NCBI RefSeq assembly: GCF_022952855.1 | Contig: NZ_JALJDX010000215.1 | Location: 62,001-126,000 of the forward strand | Source: Pseudomonas sp. RGM2987 | GTDB taxonomy: Bacteria; Pseudomonadota; Gammaproteobacteria; Pseudomonadales; Pseudomonadaceae | Reading direction: 5' to 3' | Length of the DNA: 64,000 nucleotides | Shown: in pieces, positions 44,443-51,934 of the stretch | How positions within the stretch are numbered: position 1 is the first letter of the stretch | Layout of the letters: the number at the start of each line of letters is the position of its first letter | Notes under the pieces: generated by a model | Told to the model about the DNA's origin: nothing | Seen by the model: the letters and a program-made list of their open reading frames with translations, nothing else | Database searches by the model: none | Position numbers and translations under genes: made by a program

Positions 44443-45534
44443 ATGGATGCTTCGCAATCTGCAACCGCCGCCGATCAAGGCCGTCGGATATTCCTGAAAA
44501 AATCCCTGGTGGTCTCGGCTGCGGCCGCCACTTTAGGCAACCTGCCCGGGCTCGCCCAGGCCGAGCCCTTGAGCCAGCGTTACCCGGATCCGCTGATCAA
44601 TATCCTCGACCCCAGCTTCATGGATTTGCGCATTTTCAACGCCAGCGTCGAGAAGCTCGCTACGGGCCTGCGTTGGGCAGAAGGGCCGGTGTGGGTCGGT
44701 GACGGTCGTTACCTGCTGGTCAGTGACATTCCCAATAACCGCATCGTGCGCTGGGACGAGATCACCGGCGGCCTGTCGGTGTACCGCGAGAACTCCAACT
44801 TCTCCAACGGCATGTGCCGTGACCGCCAGGGGCGGTTGCTGGTGTGCGAAGGCTCGACCACTGCCAGCGAAGGCCGGCGGGTGACCCGCACCGAGCACAA
44901 CGGCAGCATCACTGTGCTCGCCGACAATTTCGAGGGCAAGCCACTCAATTCGCCTAACGATATCGTCTGCAAACGCGACGGTTCGGTCTGGTTCACTGAT
45001 CCACCGTTCCAGACCGGCAACAACTACGAAGGGCACAAAGTCACGCCTGTCCAACCTCACGCGGTGTACCGCATCGACGGCGAAAGCGGCAAGGTGACCC
45101 GCGTGATCGATGACCTGGCCGGGCCGAACGGGCTGTGCTTTTCCCCGGATGAGAAAATCCTTTACGTGGTCGAAGGCCGGGCCAAGCCTAACCGGCTGGT
45201 CTGGGCCATCACCGTCAAGGACGATGGCACCCTGGGCGAGCGGCGCAAGCACATTGAAGGCTTGGATTACGCTGCCCTCGACGGGATCAAATGCGACGAA
45301 AGCGGCAACCTCTGGTGCGGCTGGGGCGGCAATGGCGACCCCAAGGCCGACCTGGAAAAGCTCGACGGCGTGCGGGTGTTCAACCCCGAAGGCAAGGCCA
45401 TCGGGCACATCTCCCTGCCGGAGCGTTGCCCTAACCTGTGCTTTGGCGGACGCGAGGGCAACCGGCTGTTCATGGCCAGCAGCCATTCGCTCTACTCGCT
45501 GTTCGTAAACACCCGCGGTGCAACCTTCGTCTGA
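44443..45534 (+). CDS. Tat-exported SMP-30/gluconolactonase-family protein
   Basis: A 363-residue six-bladed beta-propeller lactonase or hydrolase of the SMP-30/gluconolaconase/LRE family. A twin-arginine signal is clear: R14-R15 in GRRIFLKK, a hydrophobic stretch, and a likely cut after AQA at residue 40, so it folds before export to the periplasm. Propeller motifs include EGPVWVGDGRYLLVSDIPNN, NSPNDIVCKRDGSVWFTDPP and GPNGLCFSPDEKILYVVE, with metal-binding Glu and Asn/Asp positions. It could open sugar lactones. It lies just before the LacI-controlled sugar cluster but has its own Shine-Dalgarno. Confidence 0.88.
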   Translation: MDASQSATAADQGRRIFLKKSLVVSAAAATLGNLPGLAQAEPLSQRYPDPLINILDPSFMDLRIFNASVEKLATGLRWAEGPVWVGDGRYLLVSDIPNNRIVRWDEITGGLSVYRENSNFSNGMCRDRQGRLLVCEGSTTASEGRRVTRTEHNGSITVLADNFEGKPLNSPNDIVCKRDGSVWFTDPPFQTGNNYEGHKVTPVQPHAVYRIDGESGKVTRVIDDLAGPNGLCFSPDEKILYVVEGRAKPNRLVWAITVKDDGTLGERRKHIEGLDYAALDGIKCDESGNLWCGWGGNGDPKADLEKLDGVRVFNPEGKAIGHISLPERCPNLCFGGREGNRLFMASSHSLYSLFVNTRGATFV

Positions 45535-45556
45535 TCAACCACCAACACCATCCCCT

Positions 45557-45682
45557 GTGGCGAGGGAGCTTGCTCCCGCTGGGCTGCGCAGCAGCCCTAA
45601 AACCTGACACCGCCGTGTGTCAGGTTGTCTTGATTCCTCTTGCGTCCGCTTCCCGCCCAGCGACAACAGGCTCCCTCGCCAC
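45557..45682. repeat. REPIN, family A, running into the lacI-type gene
   Basis: Left arm GTGGCGAGGGAGCTTGCTCC intact; right arm, ending GGCTCCCTCGCCAC, has changes. It overlaps the last 21 codons of the LacI-family gene. Confidence 0.75.
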
Positions 45683-46672
45683 CGCCGCCGAACTCCCCCG
45701 CACCGTCAACTCAAACGGCAACAACACATGCCGTTGCTCGACCGGTTTCTTCTCGATCAATGCGATCAACATCTCCACCGCTTTTTGACCAAAAGTCTCG
45801 GCGGGCTGGGAGATGGTGGTCAACGGTGGATCGCAGTACGCGGCGAACGGAATGTCATCGAAGCCCACCAGGGAAATGTCCTCAGGCACGCGCAAGCCCA
45901 TCTGCTTGATGCACTTGAGCGCGCCGATGGCCATCTCGTCGTTCTCGCAAAACAGCGCACTGGGACGCTCCGCCAATTCCAGCATCGCGCCGGCACCGTC
46001 GTAACCGGCTTTCAACGTGAAGTCGCCATGGCAGATCAGGCTCGGGTCGATGGCGATGCCGGCCAGGCGCAGCGCATCCTCGTAACCGGCCACACGGTCC
46101 AGGGTCAACGGGCTGCTGCGTGGCCCCTTGATGATGCCGATGCGCCGGTGACCCAATTCGATCAAATGCTCGGTCATGGCCCGGGCTGCAGCTCGGTTGT
46201 CGAGGCTGATGGTCGGGTAGGGAGCGTGCTTGACCACTTCGCAGGCGTTGACCAGCGGCAGCGGTTCGACGCCTGGAGCGATCGATTCGAACGGGTCGCT
46301 GGCGCGCAGTTGAATCACCCCGTCCGCCTGGTGGGCATAGACCAGCGCTGCAAATTCGCGCTCGATGGCGTCACGGCCCTGGGTGTCGCACAGCAGCAAG
46401 CGATAGCCCGCCGCCTGGGCCGCCTGTTGCGCGCCACTGATGACCCGGGCGAAGAATGTGTTGGCGATGGCCGGCACCAGGATCACCAGGTTGCCGGTGC
46501 GGCGGGAGCGAAACTGCACCGCCATCAGGTTCGGTCGATAGCCGGCCTGTTCCACCGCCGCGTTGACCTTATCGCGGGTTTCGGGCAGTACGCGCTCGGG
46601 CGATTTCAGCGTTCTGGAAACCGTGGCCACCGACACACCGGCCAGCCGGGCCACTTCACGGATATTGGACAA
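45620..46672 (-). CDS. LacI-family transcriptional regulator of the adjacent sugar operon
   Basis: A 350-residue repressor. The helix-turn-helix and hinge (IREVARLAGVSVATVSRTLK) are at the N-terminus, followed by a periplasmic-binding-type ligand domain. I choose TTG at 46672 (MSNIREVARLAG), because GAGGTGA lies just upstream and this is the family N-terminus; a GTG two codons earlier is possible. It is divergent from the oxidoreductase gene, and a perfect LacI-type operator lies between them. The last 20 residues (VAREPVVAGREADARGIKTT) are encoded by a REPIN, so the C-terminus has been altered by that insertion. Confidence 0.9.
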   Translation of the reverse strand: MSNIREVARLAGVSVATVSRTLKSPERVLPETRDKVNAAVEQAGYRPNLMAVQFRSRRTGNLVILVPAIANTFFARVISGAQQAAQAAGYRLLLCDTQGRDAIEREFAALVYAHQADGVIQLRASDPFESIAPGVEPLPLVNACEVVKHAPYPTISLDNRAAARAMTEHLIELGHRRIGIIKGPRSSPLTLDRVAGYEDALRLAGIAIDPSLICHGDFTLKAGYDGAGAMLELAERPSALFCENDEMAIGALKCIKQMGLRVPEDISLVGFDDIPFAAYCDPPLTTISQPAETFGQKAVEMLIALIEKKPVEQRHVLLPFELTVRGSSAAVAREPVVAGREADARGIKTT

Positions 46673-46757
46673 AATCACCTCGATAAATCGCCAGGAAACG
46701 GTGGCATGGAAGGGGAGCTTACCGCAGGTCGAGCCACTGACAAATGCTCGGCGGGGT

Positions 46758-46786
46758 TTGACACCCAGGAAACATGAGCCTAGATT
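46758..46786 (+). promoter_or_regulatory. Sigma-70 promoter of the sugar operon
   Basis: TTGACA at 46758-46763 is a perfect -35. After exactly 17 bases comes TAGATT at 46781-46786, 4 of 6 matches to the -10 consensus. The operator follows 7 bases later. Confidence 0.7.
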
Positions 46787-46792
46787 CTCGCC

Positions 46793-46814
46793 ATGATGTA
46801 ACCGGTTACATCAT
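46793..46814. promoter_or_regulatory. LacI-type operator, perfect 22-bp palindrome
   Basis: ATGATGTAACC is followed directly by its exact complement GGTTACATCAT. The core TGTAACC/GGTTACA with a central CG is the usual form of LacI-family operators. It covers the expected transcription start of the oxidoreductase operon, a classical repression position, and lies 121 bases from the divergent repressor start. Confidence 0.85.
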
Positions 46815-46838
46815 CATCCTGACGGGAAGACAATCGCG

Positions 46839-48005
46839 ATGAAACCAGTAGCACCAAAAATAAGAATGGGCTTCGTCGGCGGAGGCGAGGGCGCGTTCAT
46901 CGGCCAGGCCCACCGCCAGGCCGCCGGCCTGGACGGGGGTTTTGAACTGGTCTGTGGCGCGTTCAGCCGTGATGCCGCAAACAATCGGCAGACCGGCGCG
47001 GCCCTGGGGCTTGCCGCATCGCGCTGCTACAGCGACTGGCAGCGCATGTTGGACAGCGAGGCGGCGTTGCCGGCGGACCAGCGCATGGAGTTGCTGGTCA
47101 TCGTGACCCCCAATCACTTGCATGCACCGATTGCCGGGCAGGCGCTGAAGGCTGGGTTCCATGTGTTCAGTGAAAAGCCCGCGGCGTTGAACCTGGATGA
47201 GTTGCTGACCCTCAAGGCCGTGGTTCAAAGCAGCCAGCGACTCTACGGCCTGGCCCACACCTATCTGGGCTACCCCATGGTCTGGCAGGCCCGGGACATG
47301 GTGCGCAGCGGCGTGATCGGCGCGGTGCGCAAAGTGCTGGTGGAATACCCCCAGGGCTGGCTCAGCCAGGACGTCGCCGCCCAGGGCAACAAACAGGCCG
47401 GCTGGCGTGACGACCCCCGGCAATCCGGGATCGGCGGCTGCATCGGTGACATCGGCACCCACGCTTTTTCCCTGGCGGAATTCGTCGCCGACCAGTCCAT
47501 CGAGCGGCTATGCGCTGCGTTGGGTACCCATGTCAGTGGTCGCCAGTTGGACGACGACGCTGCGATGTTGTTGCAGATGAGCCAGGGCGCCAGTGGTGTG
47601 CTGATTGCCAGCCAGGTCTGCGCCGGCGAAGAAAACCCGCTGAAGATCCGGGTCTACGGCGACAAGGGCGCGCTGGAGTGGCGCCAGGAAGATCCGGCGA
47701 GCCTGATCCATCGATCCGTCGACCAACCGCTGCGCGTGCTGCGCTCGGGTGTCGGCCAGCCGTGGCTGTGTGAGGCGGCCCGCCAACGCATGCGCCTGCC
47801 GGCCGGGCATCCCGAAGGTTATCTGGAGGCCATGGCCAACCTCTACGGCGACTTCGCCCGGGCCATTCGCGGCAAGGTCGAAGGCCACGACGCGCCCGGC
47901 GTGCCCGGCATCGAAATCGGCCTGCGCGGCATGGCGTTCATCGAGGCCGCTATCGCCAACCATCGTGGCGACGCCAAATGGACCGAACTGGTCTGCACGG
48001 CATGA
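46839..48005 (+). CDS. Gfo/Idh/MocA-family oxidoreductase
   Basis: A 388-residue NAD(P)-dependent sugar oxidoreductase. The N-terminal Rossmann motif is GFVGGGEGAFIGQAHRQAA. The family signature with the catalytic lysine is FHVFSEKPAALNL (about residues 107-119), and the C-terminal domain carries GGCIGDIGTHAFSLAEF with the active-site His. It is the first gene after the operator and is followed by an isomerase and a transporter. Such enzymes often make 3-keto sugars or oxidise inositols; the substrate here is unknown. Confidence 0.9.
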   Translation: MKPVAPKIRMGFVGGGEGAFIGQAHRQAAGLDGGFELVCGAFSRDAANNRQTGAALGLAASRCYSDWQRMLDSEAALPADQRMELLVIVTPNHLHAPIAGQALKAGFHVFSEKPAALNLDELLTLKAVVQSSQRLYGLAHTYLGYPMVWQARDMVRSGVIGAVRKVLVEYPQGWLSQDVAAQGNKQAGWRDDPRQSGIGGCIGDIGTHAFSLAEFVADQSIERLCAALGTHVSGRQLDDDAAMLLQMSQGASGVLIASQVCAGEENPLKIRVYGDKGALEWRQEDPASLIHRSVDQPLRVLRSGVGQPWLCEAARQRMRLPAGHPEGYLEAMANLYGDFARAIRGKVEGHDAPGVPGIEIGLRGMAFIEAAIANHRGDAKWTELVCTA

Positions 48006-48019
48006 ATCCGGAGAATCCT

Positions 48020-49099
48020 GTGACTTCCATTTCCTCAACCACCGGTGGCCTGCGCGGCCCGGGTATTTTCCTGGCGCAGTTCATGTCCGCCGAGGCGCCG
48101 TTCGACAGCCTCGCCAGCATCGCCCAGTGGGCTGCTTCCCAGGGCTACAAGGCAATTCAATTGCCGACTTGCGGCACCCAATACATCGACCTGGCCCGGG
48201 CCGCCGAAAGCCAGGCCTATTGCGATGAACTCAAGGCCACCTGCGCCCAGGCCGGAGTCGAGATCAGTGAACTGTCGACGCACCTGCAAGGGCAACTGGT
48301 GGCGGTGCATCCGGCATTCGATGCGCTGTTCGATGACTTCGCCCCGGCCCATCTGCGCGGCCAGCCCCAGGCGCGGACCGAGTGGGCCATCGAGCAATTG
48401 AAGCTTGCCGCGCGTGCCAGCCAGCGCTTGGGGCTGACGGCTCATGCGACGTTTTCCGGGGCGCTGTTATGGCCGTACATGTACCCCTGGCCGCAGCGCC
48501 CGGCGGGCCTGGTGGAGCAGGGCTTCGAGGAACTGGCGCGGCGCTGGCGGCCGATTCTCGATTGCTTCGACGCAGCCGGCGTGGACCTGTGCTACGAAAT
48601 CCACCCCGGCGAAGACCTGCACGACGGCGCTTCGTTCGAGCGCTTCCTGGCCGCGGTCGATCACCATCCACGGGCGGCGATCCTCTACGATCCCAGCCAT
48701 TTGCTGCTGCAACAGATGGACTACCTGGGTTTCATCGATCGTTATCACGAGCGCATCCGCATGTTCCACGTCAAGGACGCCGAGTTCCGGCCCGACGCCC
48801 GTTCCGGCGTGTATGGCGGTTACCAGGGTTGGGTCGAGCGCCCCGGCCGGTTTCGCTCACTGGGCGATGGGCAGATCGATTTCAAGTCGATCTTCAGCAA
48901 ACTGACCCAATACGATTTCAACGGTTGGGCGGTGCTGGAATGGGAATGCTGCCTGAAGGATTCGCAGCAAGGCGCGGCCGAAGGCGCGGCCTTCATCCAG
49001 CGGCACATGATCAACAAGAGCCGCAAGGCGTTCGATGATTTCGCCAGCGTGACGGCGGACGAAGACTCCAATCGACGACTGCTGGGACTTTTGAAGTAA
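48020..49099 (+). CDS. Sugar phosphate isomerase/epimerase (xylose isomerase-like TIM barrel)
   Basis: A 359-residue AP-endonuclease-2/xylose-isomerase-type barrel. Metal ligands expected in this family are seen in DLCYEIHPGEDLHDG (Glu), ILYDPSHLLLQ (Asp and His), FHVKDAEF (His, Asp) and AVLEWECCL (Glu). I choose GTG at 48020 because GGAG lies 6 bases upstream; the ATG at 48002, which overlaps the preceding stop, gives a 365-residue alternative. It is translated just after the oxidoreductase. Together they could oxidise and then rearrange or cleave a sugar or glycoside. Confidence 0.87.
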   Translation: MTSISSTTGGLRGPGIFLAQFMSAEAPFDSLASIAQWAASQGYKAIQLPTCGTQYIDLARAAESQAYCDELKATCAQAGVEISELSTHLQGQLVAVHPAFDALFDDFAPAHLRGQPQARTEWAIEQLKLAARASQRLGLTAHATFSGALLWPYMYPWPQRPAGLVEQGFEELARRWRPILDCFDAAGVDLCYEIHPGEDLHDGASFERFLAAVDHHPRAAILYDPSHLLLQQMDYLGFIDRYHERIRMFHVKDAEFRPDARSGVYGGYQGWVERPGRFRSLGDGQIDFKSIFSKLTQYDFNGWAVLEWECCLKDSQQGAAEGAAFIQRHMINKSRKAFDDFASVTADEDSNRRLLGLLK

Positions 49100-49110
49100 C
49101 GCCAGACCCT

Positions 49111-49241
49111 GTGGCGAGGGAGCTTGCTTGTGGCGAGGGAGCTTGCTCCCGCTGGGGCGCGAAGCGGCCCCAAAAAAGCGATGAGCGCTTCGCACTCAAG
49201 CGGGAGCAAGCTCCCTCGCCACAGGTAAGCTCCCTCGCTAC
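49111..49241. repeat. Nested REPIN, family A
   Basis: Left arm repeated: GTGGCGAGGGAGCTTGCTT at 49111 runs directly into a second GTGGCGAGGGAGCTTGCTCC at 49130. The right side is also doubled: CAAGCTCCCTCGCCAC is followed by GTAAGCTCCCTCGCTACG. It lies inside the sugar operon. Confidence 0.85.
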
Positions 49242-49294
49242 GCAGGCCACTAGGTGTCAGCGACTCAAAAACAACAATCAAAACGGTGACTGTC

Positions 49295-50527
49295 ATGACC
49301 ACGATGAACGCACGCCTGAGCGTGATGATGTTCCTGCAGTTCTTTATCTGGGGCGGCTGGTTCGTCACCCTCGGGACTTTTCTCTCCAGCACGCTGGGCG
49401 CCAGCGGTGGGCAGGTTGGCATGGCGTTCTCCACCCAGTCGTGGGGCGCGATCATTGCGCCGTTCGTGATCGGCCTGATCGCCGACCGTTTCTTCAACGC
49501 CGAACGCATTCTCGCGGTGTTGCACCTGGTGGGCGCGGTGTTGCTCTATCAGCTGTACGCGGCGGCGGATTTCAGCGTGTTCTACCCCTATGTGCTGGCG
49601 TACATGGTGGTGTACATGCCGACGCTGGCGTTGGTCAATTCCGTGGCGTTCCGGCAGATGCGCGACCCGGCGCTGGAGTTTTCGCGTATCCGGGTGTGGG
49701 GCACCGTCGGCTGGATTGTGGCGGGGCTGGTGATCAGCTTCGTATTTGCCTGGGATTCGCGCGAAGCGATCGCGGCGGGCGGCTTGCGCAACACCTTCCT
49801 GATGGCGGCCATCGCCTCCCTGGCCCTGGGCATCTACAGCTTCACGTTGCCGGCCACGGCGCCGCTCAAGGCACAGGCGAGCGGTGGCGGGGTGAAGCAG
49901 CTGCTGGGGCTGGATGCATTGGGTTTATTGAAGGACCGCAGCTACCTGGTGTTCTTCATCGCCTCGATCCTGATCTGCATACCCCTGGCGTTCTATTACC
50001 AGAATGCCAACCCGTTCCTGGCCGAGGCCGGCATGACCAACCCGACGGCGAAGATGGCCATCGGGCAGGTGTCCGAAGTGTTGTTCATGTTGCTGTTGCC
50101 GCTGTTCATCCAGCGCCTCGGCATCAAGCTGGCGCTATTGGTGGGTATGCTGGCGTGGGCGTTGCGCTACCTGTTGTTCGCCTATGGCAATAACGGCGAC
50201 CTGGCGTTCATGCTGTTCACCGGCATTGCGTTGCACGGCATCTGCTACGACTTCTTTTTTGTCTCGGGCCAGATCTACACGGACGCCAAGGCACCGGGGC
50301 ACTTGCGCAGCTCGGCCCAAGGCTTGATCACGCTGGCGACCTATGGCCTGGGCATGCTGGTGGGCTTCTGGGTGGCGGGCAAGGTGACCGACCATTTTGC
50401 CCTGGATGCAGGTCACGACTGGCACAGCATCTGGTTATTCCCCGCCGGTTTCGCCCTGTTGGTATTCGTCTGCTTCCTGTTCAGCTTCAGCGGTCGGCAG
50501 CCGGCTGCCACGGCGGCAAAGGCCTGA
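49295..50527 (+). CDS. MFS transporter, nucleoside:H+ symporter (NupG/XapB) family
   Basis: A 410-residue inner-membrane protein with about twelve hydrophobic segments. The N-terminus LSVMMFLQFFIWGGWFVTLGTF and the block FRQMRDPALEFSRIRVWGTVGWIVAG fit the nucleoside-H+-symporter branch of the major facilitator superfamily. The family can also carry other glycosides. As the last gene of the LacI-controlled operon it is probably the uptake system for the same substrate. I choose ATG at 49295; a GTG three codons upstream is possible. A REPIN separates it from the isomerase gene. Confidence 0.88.
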   Translation: MTTMNARLSVMMFLQFFIWGGWFVTLGTFLSSTLGASGGQVGMAFSTQSWGAIIAPFVIGLIADRFFNAERILAVLHLVGAVLLYQLYAAADFSVFYPYVLAYMVVYMPTLALVNSVAFRQMRDPALEFSRIRVWGTVGWIVAGLVISFVFAWDSREAIAAGGLRNTFLMAAIASLALGIYSFTLPATAPLKAQASGGGVKQLLGLDALGLLKDRSYLVFFIASILICIPLAFYYQNANPFLAEAGMTNPTAKMAIGQVSEVLFMLLLPLFIQRLGIKLALLVGMLAWALRYLLFAYGNNGDLAFMLFTGIALHGICYDFFFVSGQIYTDAKAPGHLRSSAQGLITLATYGLGMLVGFWVAGKVTDHFALDAGHDWHSIWLFPAGFALLVFVCFLFSFSGRQPAATAAKA

Positions 50528-50551
50528 AGCTTGCGCCAGTCTGGGCGTCGG

Positions 50552-51208
50552 TCATTTATGACTGACGTCCAGTTTGGTGTAGGTCACTTTTCCACCCTCG
50601 CTGGCATACCCGACGTTGTCCAGGGTGTAGACGCCGGCCTTGAAATAGAAGTCGTACGCGTACCACGACGGGTCGACCTTCACCTGCTTGCCGAGGTTGT
50701 TGATCAGCACCGTGAGCTTGCCCTGCTTGTCCATCACCAGGGAATAAGTGAAGGTCTTGTTCAGGGCCATGTTCGGCACGCTGAACAGCACCGGACTCTT
50801 CACATCCTTGGGTTTGACCCGGTATTCCACGTCGATGTTGCCGCTGCCCTTGGCGTAGCGATACACCAGTTTGAGCAGCGGGGCAGGGGCATCCTTGGCG
50901 TGGATCTGCGCCACCACCACGCGACCTTCCGAGGGCACCTGGTTCACTGACAAGGTGCCGTTGAGGGCATTGATCGCGCTGTTGTAGCGCCAGTTGCGCA
51001 ACTTGCCGTCCTTGCTGGTCTCGCGCAGCTCGGAACGCGGGTAGTCGCTCTTGCCGGTGTGGGAACCGGTGACCGGCGCCCAGAAGATGATCCGTTCGCC
51101 GGTGCGGTTGAAGTACGCATTCTGCAGGGTTGGCATGGCTTTGGTAACCACGGTCAACGCTGGGGTTTGGATGGGCAGGGTAATGTTCCAGACAGTCATA
51201 TCAATCAT
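50552..51208 (-). CDS. Alginate lyase family 7 protein without signal peptide
   Basis: A 218-residue polysaccharide lyase of family PL7, which cleaves alginate or related uronans by beta-elimination. The three PL7 motifs are present: YPRSELRE, QIH, and YFKAGVYTLDN. No signal peptide is visible (MIDMTVWNITLPIQ), as I recall for the P. aeruginosa homologue of similar size, so it may act in the cytoplasm or leave by another route. GGAG lies about 9 bases before the ATG. It is convergent with the sugar operon; no other alginate gene is nearby. Confidence 0.9.
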   Translation of the reverse strand: MIDMTVWNITLPIQTPALTVVTKAMPTLQNAYFNRTGERIIFWAPVTGSHTGKSDYPRSELRETSKDGKLRNWRYNSAINALNGTLSVNQVPSEGRVVVAQIHAKDAPAPLLKLVYRYAKGSGNIDVEYRVKPKDVKSPVLFSVPNMALNKTFTYSLVMDKQGKLTVLINNLGKQVKVDPSWYAYDFYFKAGVYTLDNVGYASEGGKVTYTKLDVSHK

Positions 51209-51463
51209 GGTCAAACGCTCCAACGGGGCGGCCGTTGTTTATCGGCTCTCAGCCGGCAAGGGACAATTCTGCCTTCCGTGGCGCAGTGACTGGGTTATCG
51301 ACAGGGAGGTGTTTCGCTGCAGGAGCAACTGACGGATGGCTCTGGGCCGAGCCCTTCAGGCTGACGGGCGGTCGCCAGGGGGTTGATGTCAATCTGATGC
51401 TGATCGGTTAGAGTACGCGCCGCCCGAGAAATGGATCCCGGGCGTTTATCCATGGAGTATTCA

Positions 51464-51799
51464 ATGAATCACCTCACCAAAGTTGTCGCTTCTGCACTGT
51501 TCGGCCTGGCCCTGGCGGGTTGCACCGGCGCCCCGATGAAATCCCAGCAGTACGACAGCAGCCAATACACCGTTGTCGGCCACAGTGAAGCGTCGGCCAC
51601 CGGCCTGATGCTGTTCGGCCTGATCCCGATCCGCCAGAACAGCCGTTTCGTCCGCGCGCAGACCGCCGCGATCCAGGCCAAGGGCGGCGACGCGATGATC
51701 AACACCCAGGTACAGGAAAGCTGGTTCTGGGCCTGGGTCCTGAACGGCTACACCACCTCGGTGTCCGGTGATGTGATCAAGCTGAAAAGCGTTCAGTAA
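51464..51799 (+). CDS. Small lipoprotein, function unknown
   Basis: A 111-residue protein with a lipoprotein signal ending LALAGC, giving C20 as the lipid-bearing residue. The mature part contains VVGHSEASATGLMLFGLIPI and AQTAAIQAKGGDAMINTQ, and a Trp-rich segment SWFWAWVLNGY. It resembles small glycine-rich surface lipoproteins seen across Pseudomonas; I cannot assign a role. GGAG lies 7 bases before the ATG. A hairpin CGCCCG/CGGGCG at 51421-51444 sits in its leader. Confidence 0.75.
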   Translation: MNHLTKVVASALFGLALAGCTGAPMKSQQYDSSQYTVVGHSEASATGLMLFGLIPIRQNSRFVRAQTAAIQAKGGDAMINTQVQESWFWAWVLNGYTTSVSGDVIKLKSVQ

Positions 51800-51815
51800 T
51801 ACCCGGCTGAAACCT

Positions 51816-51925
51816 GTGGCGAGGGAGCTTGCTCCCGCTTGAGTGCGAAGCGCTCACCGCTTTTTTTGGGGCCGCTTCCGCCCGAGGCGTCGGACCGTCC
51901 CAGCGGGAGCAAGCTCCCTCGCCAC
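51816..51925. repeat. REPIN, family A
   Basis: GTGGCGAGGGAGCTTGCTCC at the left, inverted copy ending CCCTCGCCAC at the right. Its inner part is nearly the same as that of the element at 63611. Confidence 0.85.
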
Positions 51926-51934
51926 AAAAGCCTA

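Noticed and set aside
46679-46838. tRNA or small gene in the lacI-oxidoreductase gap
   Set aside because: The gap is fully explained by a promoter, an operator and two leader regions; no cloverleaf or open frame is present.
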